Source: an uncultured Bacteroidales bacterium
Lineage (GTDB): Bacteria; Bacteroidota; Bacteroidia; Bacteroidales; Muribaculaceae
Direction of reading: 5' to 3'
NCBI GenBank assembly: GCA_902793405.1
Contig: CADBDH010000011.1
Location: 1 to 64,000 of the forward strand
Length of the DNA: 64,000 nt
The translations under genes were made by a program, and so were the position numbers. Below are positions 33,515 through 42,008 of the stretch, in pieces (positions within the stretch are counted from its first letter, which is position 1; each line of letters begins with the position of its first letter). The notes under the pieces were generated by a model. The model had not been told where the DNA came from, did no database searches, and saw only the letters and a list, made by a program, of their open reading frames with translations.

Positions 33515-34428
33515 AAAAAACACTCATCCTTTTATTGGCGGCCCTGATGTGTGCCTTTAGTGCCGTTGCCGATGAAGATGACACTGAACTTAACTGCGAG
33601 TTTGATGTCAACTTTGAAAAAATCAGCAACGGTAGTAAAGATGTGTTCAATGAGCTCAAAGAGAAGGTCAATGAATATATGAACAACACCAAATGGGGCA
33701 ATGCCAAATTCATGACCAATGAGAGAATCTATTGCAAGCTCCTGCTGACGTTGAGCAAATGGGATCCTTCGACAGGCGCGATGGAGGGTGACCTTCAAAT
33801 CCAATCGCAACGGCCCGTGTACAACAGTACCTATACGACTGCACTCATTAACTTCAAGGACCCGAAGGTGAACTTCACCTTTGAAACGGGTCAGCAGCTC
33901 GTTTTCTCGGAGATGGAGATGGAGGACAATCTGACGGCCATCCTCAACTTTTGGGCTTATATGATTCTTGCCCTGGATTTCGACTCGTTTGAGCTTAAGG
34001 GTGGGCAATTTTACTATGATTGTGCGGCACAGGTCGTGCGTCTGGCCCAGACCAGTGGCGAAAGCGGCTGGAAGCCCTTTGAGGACGCCAACAACCGCAA
34101 CTCGGTGTTGAGTGCCTTTACCGATAATCAGACCTCGGTACTGCGCGATATGCTCTACGAGTACCATCGCTTGGGACTGGACCAGATGGTGGTCACTGTG
34201 GACAAGGGCCGCTCGACCATCACCCATACACTGGAGAACCTGTCAAAAGTCTATAGCGCCAATCCCATGTCGGTGGGTCTGACCATGTTCAGGAATGCCA
34301 AGCTCGACGAGCTCGTCAACATCTACAGCAAGGCCAATACCACCGAGAAGGAAACGGTCTATGAGATGCTTTATCAAGTTTATCCCGGCGACAACCGCTT
34401 GGAAGATATCAAGAAGACAGAACATTAG
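33511..34428 (+). CDS. porD: DUF4835 family protein (PorD, type IX secretion)
   Basis: 305 aa. A signal peptide (1-20, ending SAVADE) is followed by the DUF4835 domain: LNCEFDVNFEKI, NERIYCKLLLTL, SQRPVYNSTYTTALINFKDPKVNF and YMILALDFDSFELKGGQFYY (about 149-170) are its characteristic blocks. In Porphyromonas gingivalis PorD is needed for T9SS activity and sits in the periplasm, so the organism may carry a type IX secretion system, though no other T9SS gene is in the window. The start overlaps the coaBC stop by 4 bp; recN starts 16 bp later. This coaBC-porD-recN order recurs in Bacteroidota. Confidence 0.85.
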   Translation: MKKTLILLLAALMCAFSAVADEDDTELNCEFDVNFEKISNGSKDVFNELKEKVNEYMNNTKWGNAKFMTNERIYCKLLLTLSKWDPSTGAMEGDLQIQSQRPVYNSTYTTALINFKDPKVNFTFETGQQLVFSEMEMEDNLTAILNFWAYMILALDFDSFELKGGQFYYDCAAQVVRLAQTSGESGWKPFEDANNRNSVLSAFTDNQTSVLRDMLYEYHRLGLDQMVVTVDKGRSTITHTLENLSKVYSANPMSVGLTMFRNAKLDELVNIYSKANTTEKETVYEMLYQVYPGDNRLEDIKKTEH

Positions 34429-34443
34429 TTTGCCGGAGGTGTA

Positions 34444-36114
34444 ATGATTAAACAGCTGCACATCTCCAATTATGCACTCATCGACAAACTCGACATCGGG
34501 TTTGCCGATGGCCTTACTATTATCACTGGCGAAACTGGCGCCGGAAAATCCATTATCCTGGGTGCCCTTTCTCTTATCCTGGGTGACCGTGCCGACGTCA
34601 AGACCATACGCGACACGTCGGCCAAGACGATTGTCGAGGCGACCTTCGACGTGGGCGGATATCGCTTGGAACGGTTCTTTAGGGACAACGATATCGACTG
34701 GGATGAGCATGAGTGCCTGGTGAGGCGCGAACTGTCGCCCACAGGACGTTCCCGCGCATTTATCAACGACAGCCCCGTGTCCCTGAATGTGTTGAAGGAG
34801 TTGAGCACGCGACTGCTCGATATCCACTCCCAGCACAGCAACATGCTGTTGTCACGTCCGGCTTTCCAGTTGTCCATCCTGGACAGTATCGCACAGAATG
34901 ATGCGTTACTTGAAGACTACCACCAAGCCTATCAGGCTTACCGTGAAGCCATCAGCCAGCTGGAACAGACCGAGCGGGACATGGAGCAGCTACGGCGCAA
35001 CGAGGACTACATCCGTTTCCAGCTCAACCAGCTGCAGGAAATGCATCTCCAGCCCGATGAGGATATCCAACTGGAAGCGTTGCAGAACAAGCTGAGCAAT
35101 ATCACCTCGCTCAAGGAGGCCCTATGGACTGTGGATAACGAACTCAACGGGGAGGAGAACAGCATCCTGGAGCGCCTCAAAGCCATAGCCCAGCGGTTGG
35201 AGGAAGCCGAGTGCAACCTGAATGAAATTGAAGGCATTCCCGCCAGGGTGCGCAATGCCCTCATCGAATTGAAGGACATATCCCAAACTGTCGGCTCGGT
35301 CGTGGACACATTGAACGATGACCCGGCACAGCTGGCACAGGTCGATGACCGTCTCAACAGCATTTACGCCCTGGAGCGCAAGCACAATGCCCAGGATGTA
35401 AACCACCTGCTCGACATCCAGCACGACTATGAGAAGCAGCTGGGTGAGATTGAGCATAACGATGACATCATCGAGGAGCTCAAGTCGCAGGTGGCAGTGA
35501 ACCGTGCAGCAGCAATGGGCCTGGCCGGCAAGCTGTCGGAGCGGCGCAAGGAAGCCGCCAAGCGTTTCGGCAAGGAGTTTCTCGCGCTGGCTACCCCACT
35601 GGGCATGAAGAACATCGCCTTTGATGTGGCTTTTGAAACCACCGACCTGGCAGCCCATGGCACCGACAACGTGGACTTCATGATGGCCTTCAACAAGAAC
35701 CAGAAGCCCATGCCCGTCAAGGACACCGCGTCGGGTGGTGAAATTTCGCGTGTGATGCTGTGCATCAAGACCATCATTGCCCGTCACATGCAACTGCCCA
35801 CGATTATCTTTGACGAAGTGGATACGGGTGTGAGCGGCGATGTGGCCAACATGATAGGCGAAATGATGGCCGATATCGCACGCTCGATTCAGGTTATCGC
35901 CATCACCCACCTGCCCCAAGTGGCAGCCAACGGCGACCACCACCTGCGTGTCTATAAGACCGACACCGACAAAGAAACGCTCACCCAAGTCGAAGCCCTC
36001 GATCAAGATGAACACGTCATGGAGATTGCCCGCATGCTGAGCGGCAAGGACTTGAACCAGGCGGCCATAGAAAATGCAAAATCACTAATCACGCACAACC
36101 ATAAAGACAAATGA
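34444..36114 (+). CDS. recN: DNA repair protein RecN
   Basis: 556 aa, an SMC-like ATPase acting in double-strand-break repair. Walker A TIITGETGAGKSIILGAL (about 26-43), a coiled-coil middle (about 155-370), the ABC signature SGGEISRVMLCIKTI (about 430) and Walker B TIIFDEVDTGVSG (about 455-467) are in the right order. The length is normal. It overlaps rlmB by 4 bp (ATGA) at its 3' end and follows porD closely. Confidence 0.96.
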   Translation: MIKQLHISNYALIDKLDIGFADGLTIITGETGAGKSIILGALSLILGDRADVKTIRDTSAKTIVEATFDVGGYRLERFFRDNDIDWDEHECLVRRELSPTGRSRAFINDSPVSLNVLKELSTRLLDIHSQHSNMLLSRPAFQLSILDSIAQNDALLEDYHQAYQAYREAISQLEQTERDMEQLRRNEDYIRFQLNQLQEMHLQPDEDIQLEALQNKLSNITSLKEALWTVDNELNGEENSILERLKAIAQRLEEAECNLNEIEGIPARVRNALIELKDISQTVGSVVDTLNDDPAQLAQVDDRLNSIYALERKHNAQDVNHLLDIQHDYEKQLGEIEHNDDIIEELKSQVAVNRAAAMGLAGKLSERRKEAAKRFGKEFLALATPLGMKNIAFDVAFETTDLAAHGTDNVDFMMAFNKNQKPMPVKDTASGGEISRVMLCIKTIIARHMQLPTIIFDEVDTGVSGDVANMIGEMMADIARSIQVIAITHLPQVAANGDHHLRVYKTDTDKETLTQVEALDQDEHVMEIARMLSGKDLNQAAIENAKSLITHNHKDK

Positions 36115-36869
36115 TTGACAAGACCCAATACATCTACGGCGTTCATGCCGTGTTAGAAGCCTTTGAGGCCGGCAAGGACATTGACAAAATCCTGTTGAGC
36201 AAGACGCTCAACGACGAGACGGCCAAGGAAATCAGCGAGAAGGCGCGTGCCCTGCGCGTGCCCGTGCAGCGTGTTCCGGTCCAGAAGATTGACCGCATCA
36301 CCCGCAAGAACCATCAGGGCGTGCTCGCTATGATGGCCGCTGTGACCTATTACCAAGTCGAGGACCTGGTGCCGCAGTTGTTTGATGAGGGCGAGAACCC
36401 GTTCATCGTTGTGCTCGACGGCGTGACCGACGTGCGCAACTTTGGCGCGGTGGCCCGTACCTGCGAGTGTGCCGGCGTGAGTGCCATTGTTATTCCCGAC
36501 CGTGAGAGCGTGAGCGTCAATGCCGATGCCGTCAAGACTTCGGCCGGCGCGCTCAACTATCTGCCCGTGTGCCGCGAACACAACCTGGTGAAGGCCGTGC
36601 GCCTGCTGCGTGACAGTGGTTTCAAGATCGTAGGCACCAGCGACAAGAGTCAGATGCCTTACACCAAAGGTAATTACACGGGTCCTGTAGCCATCGTGCT
36701 GGGTGCTGAAGATAAAGGCATCTCGCCCGAAATCATGAAATTGTGCGACACTCAGGTGTTGATTCCCGAGTTTGGCCACATCAATTCGCTGAATGTCTCG
36801 GTTGCCGGCGGCATTATGATATATGAGGTCGTCAGACAGCGCCTCAACGACAATCAGGAGGTGAATTAA
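36111..36869 (+). CDS. rlmB: 23S rRNA (guanosine-2'-O)-methyltransferase, TrmH/RlmB family
   Basis: 252 aa. The N-terminal L30e-like substrate-binding domain (1-85, IYGVHAVLEAFEAGKDIDKILL, ITRKNHQGVLAM) precedes the SPOUT knot: LDGVTDVRNFGAVARTCECAGVSAIVIP (motif 1, about 101-128), VAIVLGAEDKGISPEI (motif 2, about 195-210) and INSLNVSVAGGIMIYEVVRQR (motif 3, about 223-243). RlmB methylates G2251 in the ribosomal P loop; the family also modifies tRNA, so the target is by similarity. Coupled to recN by a 4-bp overlap. Confidence 0.92.
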   Translation: MIDKTQYIYGVHAVLEAFEAGKDIDKILLSKTLNDETAKEISEKARALRVPVQRVPVQKIDRITRKNHQGVLAMMAAVTYYQVEDLVPQLFDEGENPFIVVLDGVTDVRNFGAVARTCECAGVSAIVIPDRESVSVNADAVKTSAGALNYLPVCREHNLVKAVRLLRDSGFKIVGTSDKSQMPYTKGNYTGPVAIVLGAEDKGISPEIMKLCDTQVLIPEFGHINSLNVSVAGGIMIYEVVRQRLNDNQEVN

Positions 36870-36880
36870 CCCGCCAATTA

Positions 36881-36912
36881 ATTGTCTGCACCATCATTTT
36901 TGAGTAACTTTG
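36881..36912 (+). promoter_or_regulatory. nusB operon promoter
   Basis: ATTG (36881-36884), a 20-bp spacer and TAACTTTG (36905-36912) fit the Bacteroidota promoter. The nusB ATG is 20 bp downstream. Confidence 0.6.
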
Positions 36913-36932
36913 CAAGTTCAAACAGTAACACT

Positions 36933-37865
36933 ATGATAAATCGCGTTTTAATTAGAACCAAAGTCGTACAGAACCTGTACTCCTATATGCTCACCCGTCC
37001 CGAGCGCACGCTTGCCAGTGCCCTCAAGGACTTGGATGCTTGTCTTGCCAAAACCTACGAGTTGTATCACTACCTGCTGCGCCTGCCCGTGGAATTGACC
37101 CACATCCAGGCCATGCGGCTTGACGAGGCCCGTAACAAGTATCTGCCCACACAGGAGGAGCTCAACCCCAACATGAAGTTTGTCAACAACCGTCTGGTGA
37201 AGGCCCTGGCTGAGAACGAGCAGCTCGATGAGTTCGCCCAGGAACATACCGTGACCTGGAACGATGACCCCATCTTTGAGCGCCTGATGCTGGACAAAGT
37301 GCTCAAGAGTGACCTCTACAACGACTACATGGCCGATGATGAGGACAGCTTCACCGCTGACAGCCTGTTGTGGCAGCAACTCATGAAACAGGTCATCATT
37401 CCCGACGAGAACATGGCCGATGCCATCGAGCAGCGCTCACTGTTCTGGACCGAGGATGACTTGGAGCTGGTGGGACAGTTTGTGTGCAAGACCTTCCGCC
37501 GCCTTGCCGAGGGGGCCGATGACGCCATCCTGCCCATGTTCAAGGACGAGGAAGACAGTGACTTCGGTAAGCAGCTCTTCGGTGCTGCCGTGACCCTGAT
37601 GCCCGAGAGCAATACTCTCATCGACGGGCTGCTCGAGGAGAGCCGCTGGGACAAGGACCGCATCGTGCTCATGGACCGCATCATCATGTGTGCCGCCCTG
37701 GCCGAGTTGCGCACCTTTGATAAAATTCCCACGGCCGTCACGCTCAACGAGTACATCGAGTTGGCCAAGAATTTCAGCACTGCCGCCAGCGGCAAGTTTG
37801 TCAACGGCATCCTCAACAATGCCGTCAAGCAGCTGCGCAAGGACGGTGTGATTTTCAAGAGCTGA
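36933..37865 (+). CDS. nusB: Transcription antitermination factor NusB, long form
   Basis: 310 aa from the ATG at 36933 (MINRVLIRTKVVQNLYSY), which lies behind a good promoter. The E. coli protein is about 140 aa; Bacteroidota NusB has an extra N-terminal region of about 160 residues, as here. The conserved NusB block is at the C-terminus: DRIVLMDRIIMCAALAELRTFDKIPTAVTLNEYIELAKNFSTAASGKFVNGILNNAVKQL. NusB acts with NusE at boxA sites for rRNA antitermination. It heads nusB-yajC-ybbR-coaE-DUF5606. Confidence 0.92.
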   Translation: MINRVLIRTKVVQNLYSYMLTRPERTLASALKDLDACLAKTYELYHYLLRLPVELTHIQAMRLDEARNKYLPTQEELNPNMKFVNNRLVKALAENEQLDEFAQEHTVTWNDDPIFERLMLDKVLKSDLYNDYMADDEDSFTADSLLWQQLMKQVIIPDENMADAIEQRSLFWTEDDLELVGQFVCKTFRRLAEGADDAILPMFKDEEDSDFGKQLFGAAVTLMPESNTLIDGLLEESRWDKDRIVLMDRIIMCAALAELRTFDKIPTAVTLNEYIELAKNFSTAASGKFVNGILNNAVKQLRKDGVIFKS

Positions 37866-37917
37866 CGTCACCCACTATCAGAAATCACTTTAATAACCAA
37901 GATAAATAGACATCGTT

Positions 37918-38247
37918 ATGCTTAACACTATTTTATTACAGGCCGCTGGCGGCGCTCCCGCAGGTGGCGGCTCAGGCTGGAGCAGTATGATCATGATTAT
38001 TGCTCTGATCGCCATCTTCTATTTCTTCATGATTGCACCCCAGAAGAAGAGAGAGAAAAAGATCAATGAATTCCGCAATAACCTCAAGAACGGCGACAAG
38101 GTGGTCACCATCGGTGGCATCTATGGCCGCATCCGCGAGGTCAAGGACAATGCTTTCATCCTGGAGATTGCCGACGGCGTTCGCATCAAGGTCGACAAGT
38201 CTGCCATCTCGATGCAGGACAACAGCGAAGTACCTGCCGCCAAGTAA
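37918..38247 (+). CDS. yajC: Preprotein translocase subunit YajC
   Basis: 109 aa. A single membrane helix (about 22-40, MIMIIALIAIFYFFMIAP) is followed by the conserved QKKREKKINEFRNNLKNGDKVVTIGGIYGRI (about 41-71). YajC is an accessory of the SecDF complex at the inner membrane. A Gly/Ala-rich N-terminus, AAGGAPAGGG, is common in Bacteroidota. It lies between nusB and ybbR, as in many relatives. Confidence 0.95.
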   Translation: MLNTILLQAAGGAPAGGGSGWSSMIMIIALIAIFYFFMIAPQKKREKKINEFRNNLKNGDKVVTIGGIYGRIREVKDNAFILEIADGVRIKVDKSAISMQDNSEVPAAK

Positions 38248-38268
38248 TCACCGCCCGCTGATTGTGAC

Positions 38269-39234
38269 ATGAAACTTTGGGACAAAATACAAGACCGGTT
38301 GAAGCACTCGCCTCGTACGAGGTCGGCGCTGCTATATCTGTTCTTTGTGGTCATCTCGGCCATGTTCTGGAGTTTTTTGACCTTTAACAGCGATGTGCAG
38401 CTCGACATGGAAGTTCCTGTCGAGATGAATCTGCCCAACAATGTGCACTTGCTGGCCAAGGTGCCTGACACGTTGACCGTCACCGTGCGCGACCGTGGCT
38501 ACCGTTTCTTCTCTTATCTGTTCCACAAGACACCTAAACTGTCGCTGCGCTTCACTGATTACAGCGATGGCAACAGCGTGTTCAAGATTGACCAGAGCCA
38601 CTTGAAGAAAGCGTTGGCCCCCTTGCTGAACAAGCATGCGACCATTGTGAGCGTCTTGCCCGAGTCCATCAATATCAAGTTCACCGACTTGCCTGGCAAG
38701 AAGGTGCCTGTCAAGACCGACATCATTGTGGAACCGCGCGAGGATTATGCCCAGTATGGCGCTTTGATCCAGAGCATGGACTCGGTGCTCGTGTTCAGTG
38801 ACGCCAAGACGCTGAGCGAAATCAACGAGGTGTACACCTATCATGTCGAGGAGCATGAACTCACCGACACGCTCAGGCGCAAGGTCACCATCGCGCCCAT
38901 CAACGGCGCCGTGGTCGAGCCCCGCTCCATTGACATTATGGTTCCCATCGAGAAGCTCAAGTCGCAAACCAAGTCGGTAAAGATTGTCGTGCGCAATGCC
39001 CCTCCCGGTGTCAAGATGCTGCTGTTCCCGGGCGATGTGGAGGTATCCTATCGCTCCCCCGTGAGCCGCACCAAGAACGACGACCCGGGAATCACTGCTG
39101 TGGTCGATTACAACAGCATTGCGACGGGTTCGGCCGACAACAAGGTAAAAGTCATGATCGGAGAGGTTCCTGCCGCCTATCAGGACGTCAAGTTCTCACA
39201 CGACAGTGTTGAGTACATTATCGAGAAACACTGA
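38269..39234 (+). CDS. YbbR-like domain protein
   Basis: 321 aa. An N-terminal membrane anchor (about 22-42, ALLYLFFVVISAMFWSFLTF) precedes two YbbR-like repeats: VPVEMNLPNNVHLLAKVPDTLTVTVRDRG (about 47-75) and LPGKKVPVKTDIIVEPREDYAQYGALIQSMDSVLVFSDAKTL (about 140-182). In Firmicutes YbbR/CdaR regulates the diadenylate cyclase CdaA, but no cdaA is nearby. The conserved position between yajC and coaE is the main Bacteroidota signature. Role unknown. Confidence 0.82.
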   Translation: MKLWDKIQDRLKHSPRTRSALLYLFFVVISAMFWSFLTFNSDVQLDMEVPVEMNLPNNVHLLAKVPDTLTVTVRDRGYRFFSYLFHKTPKLSLRFTDYSDGNSVFKIDQSHLKKALAPLLNKHATIVSVLPESINIKFTDLPGKKVPVKTDIIVEPREDYAQYGALIQSMDSVLVFSDAKTLSEINEVYTYHVEEHELTDTLRRKVTIAPINGAVVEPRSIDIMVPIEKLKSQTKSVKIVVRNAPPGVKMLLFPGDVEVSYRSPVSRTKNDDPGITAVVDYNSIATGSADNKVKVMIGEVPAAYQDVKFSHDSVEYIIEKH

Positions 39235-39241
39235 GAAGGTA

Positions 39242-39829
39242 ATGAGACTCATCGCCATCACGGGAGGCATTGGCAGCGGCAAGAGCGTCGTGGCGCGCAT
39301 GGTTCAGGTCATGGGCTATCAGGTCTATGACTGTGACAGCAGGGCCAAGGCGCTGATGACCGAGGACGACGATGTGCGCCGGCAGCTGATGGAGGCCTTT
39401 GGGGCCGAAACTTTTCTTGCCGACGGCTCGTTGAACCGCCAGCACTTGAGCGCGGTGGCCTTTGGTAACAACGAGTCCTTGTCGCGCCTTAATGGCATCG
39501 TGCATCCCGCTACGGCCAATGACATGTTGCAATGGGGCCGCAAGCTTGCCGATGGCGGTGCACAGGTCGCCTTTGTCGAGACTGCATTGTTGCGCACCGC
39601 CGGGCTTGACCGGCTAATGGACGAGGTGTGGCATGTTACGGCTCCTGCCAGCGTGCGTATTCCGCGTGTCATGGCACGCAGCGGCCTGACAGCCCAACAG
39701 GTTCAGGACCGCATCGCCTCGCAAGCTGCCGAAGAAGCGGTCGCTCCAGGCGAGCACGTGATTGTCAACGACGGCGTCTCTCCTATCCTTCCTCAGGTTA
39801 TACATCTCTTAAACAGTAAACAACAATAA
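39242..39829 (+). CDS. coaE: Dephospho-CoA kinase
   Basis: 195 aa from the ATG at 39242; an upstream ATG at 39206 lies within ybbR and adds no conserved sequence. Walker A ITGGIGSGKSVVARM (about 5-19), the substrate motif YDCDSRAKALM (about 26-36), LNGIVHPA (about 84-91) and VETALLRTAGLD are typical. It phosphorylates dephospho-CoA to CoA, the last step of CoA synthesis, which matters for the many CoA-dependent fermentation enzymes encoded here. It starts 7 bp after ybbR and is followed by the DUF5606 gene. Confidence 0.93.
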   Translation: MRLIAITGGIGSGKSVVARMVQVMGYQVYDCDSRAKALMTEDDDVRRQLMEAFGAETFLADGSLNRQHLSAVAFGNNESLSRLNGIVHPATANDMLQWGRKLADGGAQVAFVETALLRTAGLDRLMDEVWHVTAPASVRIPRVMARSGLTAQQVQDRIASQAAEEAVAPGEHVIVNDGVSPILPQVIHLLNSKQQ

Positions 39830-39859
39830 TCATTAAAATCAATATCATTATTTAGAATT

Positions 39860-40309
39860 ATGCTGAAGAAAATTTTATCCATCTCGGGTCGTCCCGGACT
39901 CTATCAACTCATCTCTTATGGTAGGAACATGCTGATAGTGGAACCCCTGCCTGCTGGCCGTCGTTTCCCCGTTCACTCACGTGAGCGCGTGATGTCGCTG
40001 GGCGATATCTCCATCTTTACCATGAGTGAGGATGTGCCCCTGTCACAGGTACTCGAGAACATCGGCAAGAATTTTGACAACAAAACTTTTGACGTTAAGT
40101 CCTATACCACTCCCGACCAGCTGCACGAGTTCATGAACAGTGCGCTCGAGAACTGGGACACTGAGCGCGTGCGCGACAGTGATATCAAGAAGATCATCTC
40201 TTGGTATAACATCCTTGTCGAGTCCGGCATCACCGATTTCGCTGCCAAGGCCGAAGAAGAGGAGGAGAAAGCCACCGAGGAAACCAAGGAGGAGACCAAG
40301 GAGGAATAA
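39860..40309 (+). CDS. DUF5606 domain protein
   Basis: 149 aa. The N-terminal block LKKILSISGRPGLYQLISYGRNMLIVEPL and the following RRFPVHSRERVMSLGDISIFT match DUF5606, a small cytoplasmic family of Bacteroidota with unknown function. The C-terminus is a strongly acidic low-complexity tail of Glu, Lys and Thr (about 131-149). It is the last gene of the nusB run by spacing (30 bp after coaE). Confidence 0.82.
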   Translation: MLKKILSISGRPGLYQLISYGRNMLIVEPLPAGRRFPVHSRERVMSLGDISIFTMSEDVPLSQVLENIGKNFDNKTFDVKSYTTPDQLHEFMNSALENWDTERVRDSDIKKIISWYNILVESGITDFAAKAEEEEEKATEETKEETKEE

Positions 40310-40369
40310 GACCAATCATTCGTCTGATATCGAGGCGCCCCAGCGTGAGCGTCTCATCGATAGAACACA

Positions 40370-41008
40370 ATGACCATAAACGGCAAACAGATACTTTACC
40401 TGGCAGCGGCGATTCTCTTGTCGCTGCCAGTGGTATCGTGCCGTAGTACCAAGTCAAACACGCACACCTACCGCCCCTATCACGAGCGCCGCAACCGTGG
40501 CGGTTCGGCCAATGACGATGGCGGCACCACCGTTACCGAACAGAAAAAGCCCATACCCCAGTCGGGGCACGGCCTGGTGAGTGACGAGTGGGCACGTCTG
40601 GACATCAAATTGGGACGTCACGACAACAAGAAACTGTATAAGGAACTGAAGCGGTGGTTGGGCACTCCCTATGCCTATGCCGAGCACACCTGCGGCGAAG
40701 GCACCGATTGTTCAGGAATGGTCATGGAGGTATTCTTGACGGTCTATGGCGTCAAGGTGCACCGCAATTCGGCCAAGATGCTGGAAGAGAACTGCCGTGT
40801 CATCGATCTGGATGACTTGAAGGAAGGCGACCTGGTCTTCTTTTGCACCAATGGCGACGGACGCGTGTCCCACGTGGGCATCTATCTCAAGGACAACAAG
40901 TTTGTGCATGCCTCCTCGTCGCGAGGGGTCGCTGTCGATGACCTTCGCCAGAACTACTACGCCACACACTTTCACGCTGCAGCCCGCGTGACAACCAAAC
41001 CCAAATAG
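40370..41008 (+). CDS. NlpC/P60 (C40) family lipoprotein, cell-wall hydrolase
   Basis: 212 aa. A lipoprotein signal (LLSLPVVSC, lipidation at about Cys24) is followed by a Ser/Arg/Gly-rich spacer (25-80) and an NlpC/P60 domain (about 95-208). Catalytic features are GTDCSGMVMEVF with the nucleophile Cys (about 117), VSHVGIYL with the His (about 165) and a third polar residue near HASSSRGV. The enzyme cleaves peptide stems of peptidoglycan, probably gamma-D-Glu to diamino acid bonds, from the outer membrane's inner face. It follows DUF5606 after 60 bp. Confidence 0.9.
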   Translation: MTINGKQILYLAAAILLSLPVVSCRSTKSNTHTYRPYHERRNRGGSANDDGGTTVTEQKKPIPQSGHGLVSDEWARLDIKLGRHDNKKLYKELKRWLGTPYAYAEHTCGEGTDCSGMVMEVFLTVYGVKVHRNSAKMLEENCRVIDLDDLKEGDLVFFCTNGDGRVSHVGIYLKDNKFVHASSSRGVAVDDLRQNYYATHFHAAARVTTKPK

Positions 41009-41171
41009 GGCTGCTTTCACCCCTTTTTTTCAAACAACTTATACAACCATGAACAACATAAACAACTGTTTTATTATTGTTTCGGGTGTATGACAAGAGG
41101 CATCTGTCCTTTTTCCCCTTTTTATCCTTTTTACCTGCATGCGGCCTTTTTTCGTGTGAGTGCGACAAGTA

Positions 41172-41193
41172 GAGACGCAAAATTTTGCGTCTC
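41172..41193. repeat. GACGC palindromic repeat, copy 2
   Basis: A perfect 22-bp palindrome with half-site GAGACGCAAAA, lying between the convergent NlpC/P60 and SDR genes. It is 30 bp from copy 3. Confidence 0.85.
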
Positions 41194-41223
41194 AAGGGCC
41201 GGCATTGTGGATTCGCGTGATGG

Positions 41224-41245
41224 GAGACGCAAGATTTTGCGTCTC
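41224..41245. repeat. GACGC palindromic repeat, copy 3
   Basis: The same 22-bp palindrome with one change (AAGATTTT instead of AAAATTTT at the centre). Copies 2 and 3 are close enough to form one long stem with each other or to act as two hairpins between convergent genes. Confidence 0.85.
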
Positions 41246-41258
41246 TACAGAATTACAG

Positions 41259-41981
41259 TTAGATTTTCAGGTGCCGCCACAGGGCGCGGGGCAGGCGGCG
41301 CCACAGGGCTGTCAGGATGGCGTATTTCCAATCGATGACCACGACGTGGCGTTTGTTGTGGATGGCCTTGACGATTTGTCGGGCTACTTTGTCGGGCTTG
41401 AGCATCATGGGATAATGGAAGTCCCCGCTCAGCAGGTCGGTATCGACAAAGCCCGGGCGAATGTCGGTAAATCGGATGTTCAGGCCACGGGCATTAGCCT
41501 GCTGTTCCAGCGACTGGAGATAGACGTTCTGGAATGCCTTGGTGGCAGAATAGGAGGGCGCCGGGCCAAGGCCCTTGGTGCCGGCAATGCTGGTCAGGGC
41601 GGCGATGTGTCCCTGGCCACGTTCGGCAAAATAGCGGTAGGCCTCCCCTATCATGCGGGTGAAGCCCATGCCGTTGGTATTTACCGTGTTGAGTTCGATG
41701 TCGGGTGTGAGTGTGCGGTTCTGCTTGCCGATGCCGGATACATGGAAATAGAGGTCCATGCCGCCCAATTCGTCGATGAGTGTGCGCAGGCGGCTGTCGG
41801 CGTCCTCGGCAGTGACATCGATAACGGCTGTCACTACCCTGTCGGGTGCCAGCTGTTTCAGGGCCTGCAGTCGGTCATCTCGACGGGCGGCAATGCCCAG
41901 CTGATAGCCCTCGGCCAGCAGCAGTTTTGCCACTTCCATTCCCATGCCTGACGATGCCCCGATGATGACTGCTTTCTTCAT
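41259..41981 (-). CDS. Short-chain dehydrogenase/reductase
   Basis: 240 aa. Classical SDR pattern: the NAD(P) loop VIIGASSGMGMEVAKLLL (about 5-22), VSGIG in place of NNAG (about 81-85), the catalytic Ser in LTSIAGTKGLG (about 130), and YSATKAF with Tyr and Lys (about 143-149). The C-terminal WKYAILTALWRRLPRALWRHLKI is basic and amphipathic and may touch the membrane. The substrate is unknown. It follows the DAHP synthase gene, from which it is separated by a gap carrying CAGGCAATA right after the aroF stop. Confidence 0.87.
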   Translation of the reverse strand: MKKAVIIGASSGMGMEVAKLLLAEGYQLGIAARRDDRLQALKQLAPDRVVTAVIDVTAEDADSRLRTLIDELGGMDLYFHVSGIGKQNRTLTPDIELNTVNTNGMGFTRMIGEAYRYFAERGQGHIAALTSIAGTKGLGPAPSYSATKAFQNVYLQSLEQQANARGLNIRFTDIRPGFVDTDLLSGDFHYPMMLKPDKVARQIVKAIHNKRHVVVIDWKYAILTALWRRLPRALWRHLKI

Positions 41982-41999
41982 GATGATTTGATTTCTTAC

Positions 42000-42008
42000 T
42001 ATTGCCTG
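42000..42008 (-). repeat. YAGGCRATA element behind the DAHP synthase stop
   Basis: The plus strand TATTGCCTG (CAGGCAATA in mRNA sense) directly abuts the stop codon at 42009-42011, exactly as at galM (7148-7156). Confidence 0.6.

Noticed and set aside
41049..41093. 14-codon ORF between the NlpC/P60 and SDR genes
   Set aside because: Too short, no promoter or conservation signal, and next to palindromic repeats.
16371..41245. GACGC palindromes as CRISPR repeats
   Set aside because: Only three copies, far apart or with a 30-bp gap, no regular spacers and no cas genes.
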